Below are positions 1 through 9,246 of a stretch of DNA of 25,522 bases, piece after piece. Position numbers and translations under genes: made by a program. Source of the DNA: Fibrobacter sp. UBA4375 (GTDB taxonomy: Bacteria > Fibrobacterota > Fibrobacteria > Fibrobacterales > Fibrobacteraceae); the NCBI GenBank assembly GCA_002391195.1, contig DGRZ01000113.1:1-25522 (forward strand), read 5' to 3'. The notes beneath the pieces were generated by a model. It saw only the letters and a list, made by a program, of their open reading frames with translations, was not told the origin of the DNA and searched no databases. Positions within the stretch are counted from its first letter, which is position 1; each line of letters opens with the position of its first letter.

Positions 1-2
1 GC

Positions 3-68
3 AAGCACCTCCCGAAGGAACTCTCCGAAATCATCGACATGATCCAGGATCGTCTCAACAAGGCCTAA
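3..68 (+). CDS. C-terminal end of an unidentified protein (partial)
   Basis: An open frame enters from the left edge and stops at TAA 66-68. It encodes about 21 residues ending in EIIDMIQDRLNKA, an amphipathic helix-like tail. A hairpin terminator follows 31 bases later, which supports this as a true gene end. Too little is present to name a family. Confidence 0.6.
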   Translation, partial: KHLPKELSEIIDMIQDRLNKA

Positions 69-99
69 TAAGCGCCTTTTCCTAACGGAAATCCTTTAA

Positions 100-139
100 A
101 ATCCCTGCTGCCAGCGATGGTGGCGGGGATTTTGTTTTT
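100..139 (+). terminator. Rho-independent terminator of the upstream gene
   Basis: AATCCC at the left pairs with GGGATT at the right, with further imperfect inner pairing (TGCCA / TGGTG) around a GCGA loop. A T-rich tail (TTTTGTTTTT) follows. It isolates the upstream gene from the gltB promoter region. Confidence 0.75.
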
Positions 140-296
140 AATAAAAAAAATCTGATTTTTGTATTACGTAAATTGTAATGTTTGGCTGACTTTTTTACAA
201 AAAACGGAATTTATAAATTTTTAAAAGTCTCTATAATTTTCCTTTCTTTACATTTTATTTCCGCTTTTTCAATAATTGGCGGGCTGTGGTGAGATT
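140..296 (+). promoter_or_regulatory. gltB upstream region with candidate paired activator sites
   Basis: This AT-rich spacer holds two candidate enhancer sites. Site 1 (163-179) is ATTACGT-AAA-TTGTAAT, with inverted arms ATTAC/GTAAT. Site 2 (194-210) has a perfect left arm TTTACAA but a poor right arm (3/7). Centres are 31 bp apart, at about -152 and -121 from the predicted sigma-54 start at 323. The same geometry occurs before dapF and glnK. That a NifA-like protein binds here is inferred. A TATAAT at 232-237 has no good -35 and may be chance. Confidence 0.5.
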
Positions 297-312
297 TGGC
301 ACGGTTTTTGCA
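297..312 (+). promoter_or_regulatory. Sigma-54 promoter of gltB
   Basis: TGGCAC (297-302), five bases, then TTGCA (308-312) is an exact -24/-12 sigma-54 element. Taking the C at 311 as -12, transcription would start at about 323. This gives a 60-base leader with an AAAGGA ribosome site at 372-377, five bases before ATG 383. Sigma-54 control of glutamate synthase fits nitrogen regulation. Confidence 0.85.
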
Positions 313-382
313 AAGTCCTTTCGCAAAAAAAGGAATAATGCGCGAATTTGAGAATGATTCGCAAAATTAGGAAAGGACGAGT

Positions 383-3300
383 ATGAACGCTCAAGCTCTT
401 TACGACCCGATGAACGAACACGACGCCTGCGGTGTCGGCCTGGTCGCCAATATTAATAATGTAGCCTCGCACCAGATTGTGCTGCAGGGCATTACCGTTT
501 TGAAGAGGCTCATGCACCGCGGTGCAGCAGGTGGAGACCCGGAAACCGGCGACGGTGCGGGTCTCTTGCTTTCTATGCCCCACAAGTTTTTCCGCAAGGT
601 AAACCCGACGCTCCCTGAACGTTACGGTGTGGCGATGTTCTTTGTGGAGAATACACTTGTAGCGGATGCCTTTGACGCGAAGATCAAGGAGATTGCCGCT
701 GCCGAGGGCGTGAAGGTGCTGAACTTCCGCGAGGTGCCGGTGAATGCCGAAAAGATTGGCCGCACGGCCCGCGAGACTTTGCCCCATATCCGCCAGGTGT
801 TTTTTGACGGTTCCGCTTTTGAAAATGACGGCGCGTTTGATATTAAGTTGTATGTGGTTCGCCGCCTGATGGAAAAGGCCTGCAAGGGTCTCTACATCTG
901 CAGCTGCAGCCGCCGTAGCATTGTCTATAAGGGTCTGCTTTTGGCAAGCCAGATCGAGGGCTTCTACAAGGACCTGAACGATCTTGATTTCGAGAGCCCG
1001 ATTGCGCTTGTTCACCAGCGTTATTCTACGAATACTTTCCCGACTTGGCCGCTGGCGCACCCGTTCCGCTACCTCGCTCATAACGGCGAAATCAATACCC
1101 TGCGTGGTAACCTCAACAGCTTGCGCGCCCGCGAACCGCACCTGAAGAGCGAAATTATCGGCGATGACCTGCAGAAGCTCTTGCCGCTTGTTCCGGCGGG
1201 GCAGAGTGACTCGGCTAGCCTTGACAACATGTTTGAGCTTCTCGTCGCTGCGGGTCGTAGCCTTCCGCATGCGATGATGATGCTCATGCCTCAGGCCTGG
1301 GGCAAAAAACATTACCTGGGCCGCGATGTGCGTGGCTTCTTTGAATATGAATCCATGCTTATGGAGCCGTGGGATGGCCCTGCTGCCGTGGCGTTCAGCG
1401 ATGGCGTGAATGCGGGTGCGATTCTCGACCGCAACGGCCTTCGTCCGGCACGTTACACTTTGTGTAAAGACGGTCTTTTTGTGATGGCGTCCGAGACGGG
1501 CGTGCTTGATTTGCGCGATGACGAAGTGGAAGAAAAGGGCCGCCTTAAGCCTGGCGAAATCATTTATCTGGATTTGGAAAACCACCGCATTTTGAAGAAT
1601 GCGGAGATGAAGGCGCAGGTGGCACGTGCCAAGCCTTACCGCCGCTGGGTTGCCGAGAACAAGATGAGCGTTCGCGGGCTTTTCAGCGAAATCAACCCGT
1701 CCGACGTTCCGGACGACATTCTGGTGCAGCAGAAGCGCTTCGGCTATTCTGCCGAAGATCTGAGCGTCATCTTGCAGCCCATGGCGAAGAACGGTGCAGA
1801 GCCGATTGGCTCCATGGGTAACGATGCCGCACTGGCCGTGCTTTCGGACAAGCCGCAGCCACTATTCAACTACTTCAAGCAGCTGTTCGCCCAGGTGACG
1901 AACCCGCCGATTGACCCGATTCGTGAAGAGCTCGTGATGAGCCTTACGACATACATCGGGAACCACGGCAACATTCTGGAAGAAACTCCGGAGCAGGCAC
2001 ACCTTATCAAGATTCCGCGCCCCATCGTGACGGAAGACGAAATCCGCCGCTTTGAAAACATTGGCGACAAGGCGTTCAAGGCGAAGGTGCTCAAGATGCA
2101 GTTCCCGCTGGGCGGTGACGGCTCCGTGCTGGAAGCGGCCCTGCAGAACCTGGCCGGCGATGCCGTGCGTGCCGTGCAGGATAACTACGACATCATCGTG
2201 CTTTCGGACAAGAACATCGACTGGGGTTACGTGCCCATGCCTTCGCTCTTGGCGACGGCCTGCGTGAATCGCGCACTGGTAGAAGCGGGCGTACGTCCCG
2301 AAATCGGCCTGATTGTGCAGAGTGGCGAAGTACGCGAAGTGATGCATTTTGCGTTGTTGCTCGGTTACGGTGCGACGGTCATCAACCCGTATCTCGCATT
2401 CGAGAGCATCACCAACATGTGCCACAACGGCGACCTGGATGTGGACCCGGTGACGGCTGCTGCAAATTATGTAAAGGCTGTCGATAAGGGGCTCTTGAAG
2501 ATTATGTCGAAGATGGGTATCTCCACGCTCCGCAGCTACCGCAGCGCCCAGATTTTCGAAGCCGTGGGCCTGAACCACGAACTCATCGAAAAGTTCCTGC
2601 CGGGTACCGCAAGCCGCATCGAAGGTATCGGCCTGGAAGAAATTGCCCGTGAAGTGGGCGAGCGCCAGAAGATTGCCTTTGCCGATGCAAGCAAGGTTCT
2701 GCAGTCGGGCGGCCAGTATGCATTCCGCAAGGATGGCGAGAAACACCTGTGGACTCCGCAGTCGCTTGCCGCGTTCCGCCAGGCGGTGCAGGGTGGCGAC
2801 TATGAGAAGTTCAAGGTCTATAGCAAGCTGATTAATGACCAGTCCGAACGTCAGGCAACGCTGCGCGGCCTCTTCAAGTTCAAGGCTGCAACGCCGATAG
2901 ATATTGGTGAAGTCGAAAGCCGCGAATCTATCGTGAAACATTTTGTGGCGGGTGCCATGAGCCTTGGCTCCTTGAGCCCCGAAGCCCACGAGACCATTGC
3001 CATTGCCATGAACCGCATCGGTGCCATGAGCAACTGCGGTGAAGGTGGTGAAGACCCTGACCGCGATACTCCGGCCGCCAACGGCGATATCCGCAGTTCT
3101 GCGATTCGGCAGGTGGCATCGGGCCGATTTGGCGTGACCATCGACTACCTGCGTCATGCAAAGGATTTGCAGATCAAGATGGCCCAGGGCGCAAAGCCCG
3201 GTGAAGGTGGCCAGCTGCCGGCCCACAAGGTGAACGAGTTCGTGGCGCGTATCCGTCACAGCATCCCGAATGTGTCTCTGATTTCTCCGCCGCCGCATCA

Positions 3301-4807
3301 CGACATTTACTCCATCGAAGACCTGGCGCAGTTGATTTACGACCTGCGCAATGCCAACCCGAAGGCCCGTGTCTCTGTGAAGCTCGTGTCTGAAGTGGGC
3401 GTGGGTACGATTGCCGCGGGTGTTGCGAAGGCCCATGCCGACGTGGTGCTGATTTCCGGTCACGATGGCGGTACGGGTGCATCTCCGCTCACCTCCATCA
3501 AGCATGCGGGCCTCCCGTGGGAACTCGGTATTGCCGAAGCGGAACAGACTCTCGTGCTGAACGATTTGCGCGGACGCATCAAGCTCCAGGTGGATGGCCA
3601 GCTCAAGACGGGCCGCGACGTGGTGGTGGCCGCCCTCCTCGGTGCCGAAGAGTTCGGATTTGCTACGAACCTTCTGGTAAGTCTCGGTTGCGTGATGGAC
3701 CGTAAGTGCCATACGAACCAGTGCCCCATGGGTATCGCTACGCAGGATCCTGAATACCGTAAGCGTTTTGCGGGCAAGCCAGAATACGTGGAAAACTTCC
3801 TCTACTTCATTGCCGACGAAGTCCGCGAGATTCTCGCAAGCCTTGGCCTGCGCTCGTTGGCCGAAGCTTGCGGCCGTAGCGATTTGCTGGAACGGGACGA
3901 GGCGATGGCCTTCTACAAGGCACACAACCTGGACTTCTCCAAGATTTTCGAAACCGTGGGTGGCGGCATCAAGTCCTTCGACAAGAATTTCGTGAAGGAA
4001 GAGCTGGTGAACTTCGACCGCCGTGAACTTTTGCCGTTCGTAGCCGACACTCTCAAGAGTGGCGCTTCGGTGGAACTTTGCACGGTGGTGCACAACGTTG
4101 ACCGTACGGTGGGTACGGAACTTTCCGGTGAGGTGGATGAACGCTTTGGCGTGAAGGGCCTCCCCGAAGATACCATCAAGATTCACCTGCAGGGTGTCGC
4201 GGGGCAGAGCTTCGGTGCGTTCCTCGCTCCGGGTATCACCCTCGATTTGCAGGGCGAAGCGAACGACTTTATGGGCAAGGGCCTTTCGGGCGGTAAGATT
4301 ATCGTGCGCCCACCCAGCAATGCAAGCTTCAAGGCCGAAGACAACGTGATTGCGGGTAACGTCATCGGTTACGGCGGAACCTCGGGCAAGATTTTCATCA
4401 ACGGCCTCGCGGGCGAACGCTTCGGCATCCGCAATTCGGGCATGCTTCTGGTCAGCGAAGGCGTGGGTGACCACGGCTGCGAATATATGACTGGCGGTCG
4501 CGTTGTAGTGCTTGGCCGCGTGGGCGTGAACTTCGCCGCGGGTATGACGGGTGGCTTTGCCTACGTTTACGATGAGACGGGTCACTTTGACCTGAGCTGC
4601 AACGTGGATTCCGCCGACCTCGAAAGCGTGCTTCCGGGTACCGAGAGCGAAAGCGAACTGCTTGATATCATCAACCAGCACGTTGAGGCGACGGGCAGCG
4701 AGAAGGGCAAGCGCATTCTGGAAAACTGGAACAGCGAACGCCCGAAGTTCGTGAAGATTTTCCCGGTGGATTACAGGAACGCGTTGGCGAAGAAGGGGAG
4801 GGCATAA
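383..4807 (+). CDS. gltB: Glutamate synthase, large (alpha) subunit
   Basis: It makes glutamate from glutamine and 2-oxoglutarate, hydrolysing glutamine and channelling the ammonia to an FMN site. The 1474-residue length matches bacterial GltB. The start gives a 15-residue propeptide before the nucleophile Cys16 (NEHDACGVGL), and an AAAGGA ribosome site lies five bases upstream. Domains in order: class II glutamine amidotransferase (about 16-420), central domain, FMN/2-oxoglutarate synthase domain (about 800-1170), and the C-terminal beta-helix rich in GxGxG. The 3Fe-4S ligands are Cys1103, Cys1109 and Cys1114. The stop overlaps gltD by one base (TAATG), so translation is probably coupled. 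A sigma-54 promoter drives it. Confidence 0.98.
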   Translation: MNAQALYDPMNEHDACGVGLVANINNVASHQIVLQGITVLKRLMHRGAAGGDPETGDGAGLLLSMPHKFFRKVNPTLPERYGVAMFFVENTLVADAFDAKIKEIAAAEGVKVLNFREVPVNAEKIGRTARETLPHIRQVFFDGSAFENDGAFDIKLYVVRRLMEKACKGLYICSCSRRSIVYKGLLLASQIEGFYKDLNDLDFESPIALVHQRYSTNTFPTWPLAHPFRYLAHNGEINTLRGNLNSLRAREPHLKSEIIGDDLQKLLPLVPAGQSDSASLDNMFELLVAAGRSLPHAMMMLMPQAWGKKHYLGRDVRGFFEYESMLMEPWDGPAAVAFSDGVNAGAILDRNGLRPARYTLCKDGLFVMASETGVLDLRDDEVEEKGRLKPGEIIYLDLENHRILKNAEMKAQVARAKPYRRWVAENKMSVRGLFSEINPSDVPDDILVQQKRFGYSAEDLSVILQPMAKNGAEPIGSMGNDAALAVLSDKPQPLFNYFKQLFAQVTNPPIDPIREELVMSLTTYIGNHGNILEETPEQAHLIKIPRPIVTEDEIRRFENIGDKAFKAKVLKMQFPLGGDGSVLEAALQNLAGDAVRAVQDNYDIIVLSDKNIDWGYVPMPSLLATACVNRALVEAGVRPEIGLIVQSGEVREVMHFALLLGYGATVINPYLAFESITNMCHNGDLDVDPVTAAANYVKAVDKGLLKIMSKMGISTLRSYRSAQIFEAVGLNHELIEKFLPGTASRIEGIGLEEIAREVGERQKIAFADASKVLQSGGQYAFRKDGEKHLWTPQSLAAFRQAVQGGDYEKFKVYSKLINDQSERQATLRGLFKFKAATPIDIGEVESRESIVKHFVAGAMSLGSLSPEAHETIAIAMNRIGAMSNCGEGGEDPDRDTPAANGDIRSSAIRQVASGRFGVTIDYLRHAKDLQIKMAQGAKPGEGGQLPAHKVNEFVARIRHSIPNVSLISPPPHHDIYSIEDLAQLIYDLRNANPKARVSVKLVSEVGVGTIAAGVAKAHADVVLISGHDGGTGASPLTSIKHAGLPWELGIAEAEQTLVLNDLRGRIKLQVDGQLKTGRDVVVAALLGAEEFGFATNLLVSLGCVMDRKCHTNQCPMGIATQDPEYRKRFAGKPEYVENFLYFIADEVREILASLGLRSLAEACGRSDLLERDEAMAFYKAHNLDFSKIFETVGGGIKSFDKNFVKEELVNFDRRELLPFVADTLKSGASVELCTVVHNVDRTVGTELSGEVDERFGVKGLPEDTIKIHLQGVAGQSFGAFLAPGITLDLQGEANDFMGKGLSGGKIIVRPPSNASFKAEDNVIAGNVIGYGGTSGKIFINGLAGERFGIRNSGMLLVSEGVGDHGCEYMTGGRVVVLGRVGVNFAAGMTGGFAYVYDETGHFDLSCNVDSADLESVLPGTESESELLDIINQHVEATGSEKGKRILENWNSERPKFVKIFPVDYRNALAKKGRA

Positions 4808-6171
4808 TGCAGGAAATCAACCGAATCGCAGACATCTACCGCCCTGTCGAAGAGCGTGTCAAGGACAACAACGAAGTCGAGCGCAAGCTCACCTCGATAG
4901 AAATCATCGGCCAGGCGGAACGCTGCCACACTTGCGGAATCCCCTTCTGCCATGGTGCGGGTTGCCCCCTCGGAAACCTTGTTCCCGAATTCAATGCGGC
5001 GATTGCTGCCGGGAATGCGGAACGCGCTTACGATATCATCAGCAAGACTGCGTTCTTCCCGGAGTTTACGGGCCGCGTTTGCCCCGCGCTCTGCGAATCC
5101 GCCTGTACCGGCAACGTGCATAATGACCCGGTGATGGTGCGTCAGATCGAGAAGTTCATCATCGAGACTGCCTTCGAGGAAGGTCGCGTGGTGCTTCCGA
5201 CGGCTGAACCCAACGGGAAGACTGCTGCCGTAATCGGTTCCGGTCCTTCGGGACTCTTTGCTGCCGAGGCGTTGCGACGCAAGGGCTATGCCGTCACGGT
5301 TTTCGAGAAGCACGAGAAGGCGGGAGGCCTGCTGCGCTACGGCATCCCGAACTGGAAACTGGACAAGTCTATTATTGACCGGCGTATCGCCTTGCTTGAA
5401 GCAGCCGGAATCAAGTTTGTCTACAATACTGAAATCGGTAAGGACATCGCGGCGGAATACATCCATAAGAATTATGACGAAGTGTTCCTCGCCATTGGAA
5501 CGCCGAATGCCCGCGATTTGAAAATCCCGGGCCGCAACGCCGAAGGTATTTTCCTTGCCCTCGATTTTCTGCACGGTGCCGAAATGTCGGGTGAAAGCAA
5601 TCTCGAAAAGTTCAGCGCCACGGGCCGCAAGGTGTTGGTGATAGGCGGTGGCGATACGGGTAACGATTGCGTGGGCAAGGCCATCCGTGAAGGCTGCGAA
5701 AGCGTGCTGCAGGTGGAATTCATGCCCAAGCCTCCCGAGGAGCGTTCTCCGTCCACTCCGTGGCCGGATTGGCCGTACATGCTGCGCACCAGCTACGCCC
5801 AGCACGAGGGCGGTGAACGCCGCTGGAATGTTTCTTCCAAGCAGTTCATTGTGAAGGACGGTCGCGTGGCCGGCGTGGAAGCAGTTCGCGTAGAATGGGA
5901 AATGTCCCCGCAGGGTTGCCCCCTCAAGCCTGCCGAAGTTCCGAATTCTACCGAGGTCATCGAAACCGACTTGGTGGTGCTCGCCATGGGATTCACCGGC
6001 GTGCCTGCCGAGGGAATCGTGAATGACCTGGGCCTGCAACTTACCCCGCGAACAGCGATTATCTCGGATCCGGCCCGACACATCTATGCGGTGGGCGACT
6101 GCGCGAACGGCGCCTCCCTCGTGGTGCGTGCTATGGCCGACGCGAAGGCGAAAGTCGCGGCGCTCAAGTAA
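4807..6171 (+). CDS. gltD: Glutamate synthase, small (beta) subunit
   Basis: This subunit passes electrons from NAD(P)H through FAD and iron-sulphur centres to GltB. It is 454 residues, close to the usual length. The N-terminal Cys motif (Cys40, 43, 48, 53) and a second cluster (VCPALCESAC) bind the 4Fe-4S centres. An FAD-binding GxGxxG lies near residues 144-149 (GSGPSG) and a nucleotide-binding GGGDTG at 280-285. The C-terminal segment AVGDCANGASLVVRAM is typical of this disulphide-reductase-like family. ATG shares one base with the gltB stop. Confidence 0.97.
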   Translation: MQEINRIADIYRPVEERVKDNNEVERKLTSIEIIGQAERCHTCGIPFCHGAGCPLGNLVPEFNAAIAAGNAERAYDIISKTAFFPEFTGRVCPALCESACTGNVHNDPVMVRQIEKFIIETAFEEGRVVLPTAEPNGKTAAVIGSGPSGLFAAEALRRKGYAVTVFEKHEKAGGLLRYGIPNWKLDKSIIDRRIALLEAAGIKFVYNTEIGKDIAAEYIHKNYDEVFLAIGTPNARDLKIPGRNAEGIFLALDFLHGAEMSGESNLEKFSATGRKVLVIGGGDTGNDCVGKAIREGCESVLQVEFMPKPPEERSPSTPWPDWPYMLRTSYAQHEGGERRWNVSSKQFIVKDGRVAGVEAVRVEWEMSPQGCPLKPAEVPNSTEVIETDLVVLAMGFTGVPAEGIVNDLGLQLTPRTAIISDPARHIYAVGDCANGASLVVRAMADAKAKVAALK

Positions 6172-6198
6172 CGGTTGCTGTAAACTGCCCACGGAACT

Positions 6199-8256
6199 AT
6201 GTTCGGATTTTACCGGTTCGCATGCGTTTCCCCGGTGTTGAAGGTGGCCGATACCGCCTACAATACCGAAGAAATCATCAGGAGCGCCAAAATTGCTGCC
6301 TCTAACGGGGCGGCTTTTGTCGTTTTTCCGGAGCTTTGCATTACGGGTTACACCTGCGGCGACTTGTTCCACCAGGAACTGCTTTTGCAGAACAGCACCC
6401 GCGCGTTGGTGCGGATTGCGGACGCCTTAAAAGAAAGCGACGCCGTGATTGCGGTGGGCCTGCCTTTGCGCATATTCGGAAGGCTGTATAACTGCGCCGC
6501 CTTTGTACAGCACGGGCGCATTGTGGCGATTACGCCCAAGATTCACATGCCGAACCAGCGCGAGTTCTACGAGAAACGGCATTTTTCCAGCGGGCGCGAT
6601 TTACTGCGCGGAACGAGGGATGTATCGGCCGGGAATTCCGCGGTCGTCGTGACGTGCTTTATAGAAGGCGCAGGCGAAGTCCCTGTCACGAATTTCATCA
6701 CCGTGAGAGGTCGCGCATCTGACAATTCGAATTGCGTTTCTTGTAGCGATGGTTCCGAGGTCCGCGTGGGCGTGGAACTTTGCGAAGACTTGTGGACGTC
6801 TGCGCCACCCAGCGGGGAACTTGCACTTGCGGGTGCGAACGTCATCGTGAATCTCTCTGCAAGTGATGCGCTGGTAGGCAAGCGCGATTACCGCAGGAAC
6901 TTGGTGATGAACCAGTCGGCGCGTTGCATGGCGGCTTACGTGTATGCCTCTGCCGGAGTACACGAATCTACGACGGACATGGTCTTCAGTGGCCACCTGA
7001 TGATTGCAGAAAACGGGAGCATGCTCGCCGAAAGCAGGGCGTTCTCGCGGGAAACTGAAATCGTCTATGCCGATGTGGATGTGGAACGCCTGAATATGCA
7101 ACGCCTGAGCGAGGGCTCGTTTCAGGATTTTGACAGCCGCGCTATCATTGCGCGGGCAGCGACTCTTGATAACCTGCACGCATGCGATACGCTCCAGTAC
7201 CGCTATGTTTCGTCGACGCCCTTTGTGCCGGGGAACACGGAAATTCGCGATACATCTTGCACCGAGATTTTTAACATACAGTGTGCGGGGCTTGCCAAGC
7301 GTCTGGAGGCGACCCGAAGCAAGCGTGCGGTAATTGGCCTGAGTGGCGGTCTCGATTCGACGCTGGCGCTTCTTGTGGTTGCGGAAACGTTCAAGCTGTT
7401 GAACCGCCCTGCAAAAGAAATACTTGCGCTCACGATGCCCGGATTCGGGACTACGAATCGCACCAGGAACAATGCGGTTGAACTTGCGAAACTCCTGGGC
7501 GTGGAACTCAGCACCGTCGATCTCCAGAAGGCATGCCTCCAGCACTTCGCTGACATCGGGCACGACCCGCAAAAGCTCGACGTGACTTACGAGAACGTGC
7601 AGGCCCGCGAGCGTACGCAAATCCTGATGGACATTGCGAACAGCGAAGGCGGAATCGTCATCGGCACGGGCGACCTCTCCGAAATTGCGCTAGGCTGGAG
7701 TACCTACAACGCCGATCACATGTCCATGTATGCGGTGAACTGTGATATTCCCAAGACGCTCGTGCGCCACATTGTGCGCTGGTATGCCGACCGCGCAATT
7801 CACAACCCGAGCGAAACCGGCGCGGAACTTTCCCCCAGCGAAACCGGCACGCATCTTGAAGCCCGCGAAAAAGGCGCAGAACTTGCCGCAGTCCTCCGCG
7901 ACATCCTCGACACGCCCGTCTCTCCGGAACTCTTGCCTGCCGATTCAAGCGGCCAGATTGCGCAAAAGACGGAGAGCATTCTCGGTGCATACGAACTGCA
8001 CGACTTTTTCCTTTACCATTTCGCGAAATACGGCGCCGCTCCCGAAAAACTTCGCTACCTCGCGAAATACGCCTTCAAGGGCAAGCATACTGACGAAGAA
8101 ATTGACAAGGCTCTCGCCGTGTTTCTCCGTCGGTTCTTTACGCAACAATTCAAGCGCAGTTGCATTCCCGATGGCCCGAAGGTCGGTACCATCTCGCTAT
8201 CGCCCCGCGCCGACTGGCGCATGCCCAGCGACGCAAGCTGTAATGATTGGGCTTAA
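6199..8256 (+). CDS. nadE: Glutamine-dependent NAD+ synthetase
   Basis: It converts nicotinate adenine dinucleotide to NAD+, using ammonia from glutamine. The 685 residues are a two-domain enzyme: an N-terminal nitrilase-type glutaminase with Glu45 (PELCITGY), Lys114 (TPKIHMP) and Cys195 (ELCEDLW), then an ATP-pyrophosphatase synthetase domain with the P-loop SGGLDS at 382-387. The C-terminus keeps DTPVSPELLP and YELHDFFLYHF. It follows gltD by 27 bases with only a weak ribosome site, so it is probably cotranscribed with gltBD. Residues 537-562 hold an internal near-repeat (PSETGAEL, PSETGTHL, EKGAEL) that looks like an expanded loop. Confidence 0.96.
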   Translation: MFGFYRFACVSPVLKVADTAYNTEEIIRSAKIAASNGAAFVVFPELCITGYTCGDLFHQELLLQNSTRALVRIADALKESDAVIAVGLPLRIFGRLYNCAAFVQHGRIVAITPKIHMPNQREFYEKRHFSSGRDLLRGTRDVSAGNSAVVVTCFIEGAGEVPVTNFITVRGRASDNSNCVSCSDGSEVRVGVELCEDLWTSAPPSGELALAGANVIVNLSASDALVGKRDYRRNLVMNQSARCMAAYVYASAGVHESTTDMVFSGHLMIAENGSMLAESRAFSRETEIVYADVDVERLNMQRLSEGSFQDFDSRAIIARAATLDNLHACDTLQYRYVSSTPFVPGNTEIRDTSCTEIFNIQCAGLAKRLEATRSKRAVIGLSGGLDSTLALLVVAETFKLLNRPAKEILALTMPGFGTTNRTRNNAVELAKLLGVELSTVDLQKACLQHFADIGHDPQKLDVTYENVQARERTQILMDIANSEGGIVIGTGDLSEIALGWSTYNADHMSMYAVNCDIPKTLVRHIVRWYADRAIHNPSETGAELSPSETGTHLEAREKGAELAAVLRDILDTPVSPELLPADSSGQIAQKTESILGAYELHDFFLYHFAKYGAAPEKLRYLAKYAFKGKHTDEEIDKALAVFLRRFFTQQFKRSCIPDGPKVGTISLSPRADWRMPSDASCNDWA

Positions 8257-8388
8257 CAAATTTATTTACAAGAATTGTAAAAGGATTTGTCGCATTTACA
8301 AAAATTGTAAAACCAATGCATCGGTGTATTTGCTTAAATTTGCCGAAATTAGGCGCTTTTAGACATATTTTAACATTTTGTGTAAAAT
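8257..8388 (+). promoter_or_regulatory. Paired upstream activator sites of dapF
   Basis: Two near-identical 17-bp palindromes lie here: TTTACAA-GAA-TTGTAAA at 8265-8281 and TTTACAA-AAA-TTGTAAA at 8295-8311. Each arm is perfect over 7 bp. Centres are 30 bp apart, about three helical turns, at -142 and -112 from the predicted sigma-54 start at 8415. That distance is typical of enhancer sites for bacterial enhancer-binding proteins. The protein bound is inferred to be the NifA-like product of 10795-12318. Confidence 0.7.
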
Positions 8389-8404
8389 TGGCACATTTTT
8401 TGCA
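8389..8404 (+). promoter_or_regulatory. Sigma-54 promoter of dapF
   Basis: TGGCAC (8389-8394), ATTTT, TTGCA (8400-8404) is an exact -24/-12 element. With C8403 as -12, transcription starts at about 8415, one base before the ATG at 8416. This predicts an essentially leaderless mRNA and rules out ATG 8407 as the start for transcripts from this promoter. Confidence 0.8.
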
Positions 8405-8415
8405 AAATGGCTGGC

Positions 8416-9246
8416 ATGAATTTAAAATTTTCAAAATGGACCGGCCTGGGCAACGATTTCGTGCTGCTGGAACCGGGAGAATCGCTGGACCTTGGCGATG
8501 GATTTGAACAGAGAATCGTAAAGCTTTGCGACCGCCGTTTCGGTATCGGCGCCGATGGTGTTGTCCTCGTGACTCCGCTGGAGGGCGACGGCTGCACCAA
8601 GGGTGTTGATTTCGAGATGCGCATCTTTAACGCCGACGGTTCCGAGGCCGCTATGTGCGGGAACGCCACGCGGTGCGTGGCAAAGTTCATTGTCAGTCGC
8701 GGACTTGCCAAGGATGCCGGCACCAAGGTCTTTGTTCTGCATACCAAGAGCGGTCTCGTGAAGCCTTCGCTTCTAGATGACGGCCGGGTCTGTGTGGATA
8801 TGGGCCTCCCCAGGGATTTCCTCGGGAGCATCAAGCTTTCTGCCGACATTTTCGACTTTACCGCCGAGACGGTCTCCATGGGAAATCCCCATGCGGTCAT
8901 TTTCGTCGATGACATCGAGAAGATCCAGCTGGAAAAGTGGGGGAGTGTCCTGGAAGTAGATAAGCAGTTTCCTGACCGCTGTAACATCGAGTTTGCGCAG
9001 GTCTTGCCTGCAGAGCAGGGGGCGCCCACTCAAATCCGCATGCGGGTTTGGGAACGAGGCTGTGGCGTCACCATGGCCTGTGGAACCGGGAGTTGCGCCA
9101 CCCTCGTTGCGGCCCAGCGCACGGGCCGCGTGGGCGCCGAAGCCGACATCATTCTGGACGGCGGGACGCTCCACATCAAGCATCAAGACGGCGGCCCTGT
9201 TCTCATGACCGGCCCTGCTACTGAAGTATTTAGAGGGGAAATTTGA
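8416..9246 (+). CDS. dapF: Diaminopimelate epimerase
   Basis: It interconverts LL- and meso-diaminopimelate in the lysine and peptidoglycan pathway, using two active-site cysteines without a cofactor. Both are present: one in SEAAMCGNATRC (Cys81 from this start) and one in GVTMACGTGSCAT (Cys222). The 276-residue length is normal. The start at 8416 (MNLKFSKWTGLGNDF) fits family N-termini and the predicted sigma-54 start at 8415. An in-frame ATG at 8407 would add Met-Ala-Gly, but its codon lies upstream of the predicted +1. No Shine-Dalgarno sequence is visible for either. dapL and the sigma-54 activator gene follow on the same strand with no obvious terminator. Confidence 0.95.
   Translation: MNLKFSKWTGLGNDFVLLEPGESLDLGDGFEQRIVKLCDRRFGIGADGVVLVTPLEGDGCTKGVDFEMRIFNADGSEAAMCGNATRCVAKFIVSRGLAKDAGTKVFVLHTKSGLVKPSLLDDGRVCVDMGLPRDFLGSIKLSADIFDFTAETVSMGNPHAVIFVDDIEKIQLEKWGSVLEVDKQFPDRCNIEFAQVLPAEQGAPTQIRMRVWERGCGVTMACGTGSCATLVAAQRTGRVGAEADIILDGGTLHIKHQDGGPVLMTGPATEVFRGEI

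Noticed and set aside
181..202. A second sigma-54-like site (TGGCTG ... TTTACA)
   Set aside because: It lacks the invariant GC of the -12 element and overlaps the candidate activator site.
269..1585. A 438-codon minus-strand frame over the start of gltB
   Set aside because: Antisense shadow of the GltB amidotransferase domain, and it would run through the sigma-54 promoter.
1862..4681. A 939-codon open frame on the minus strand
   Set aside because: It lies wholly inside gltB, whose product is recognised throughout. The antisense product is rich in His, Arg and Val with no family motif, as expected from the codon bias of gltB.
4771..6372. A 533-codon minus-strand frame
   Set aside because: It is antisense to gltD and the start of nadE and has no recognisable domain.
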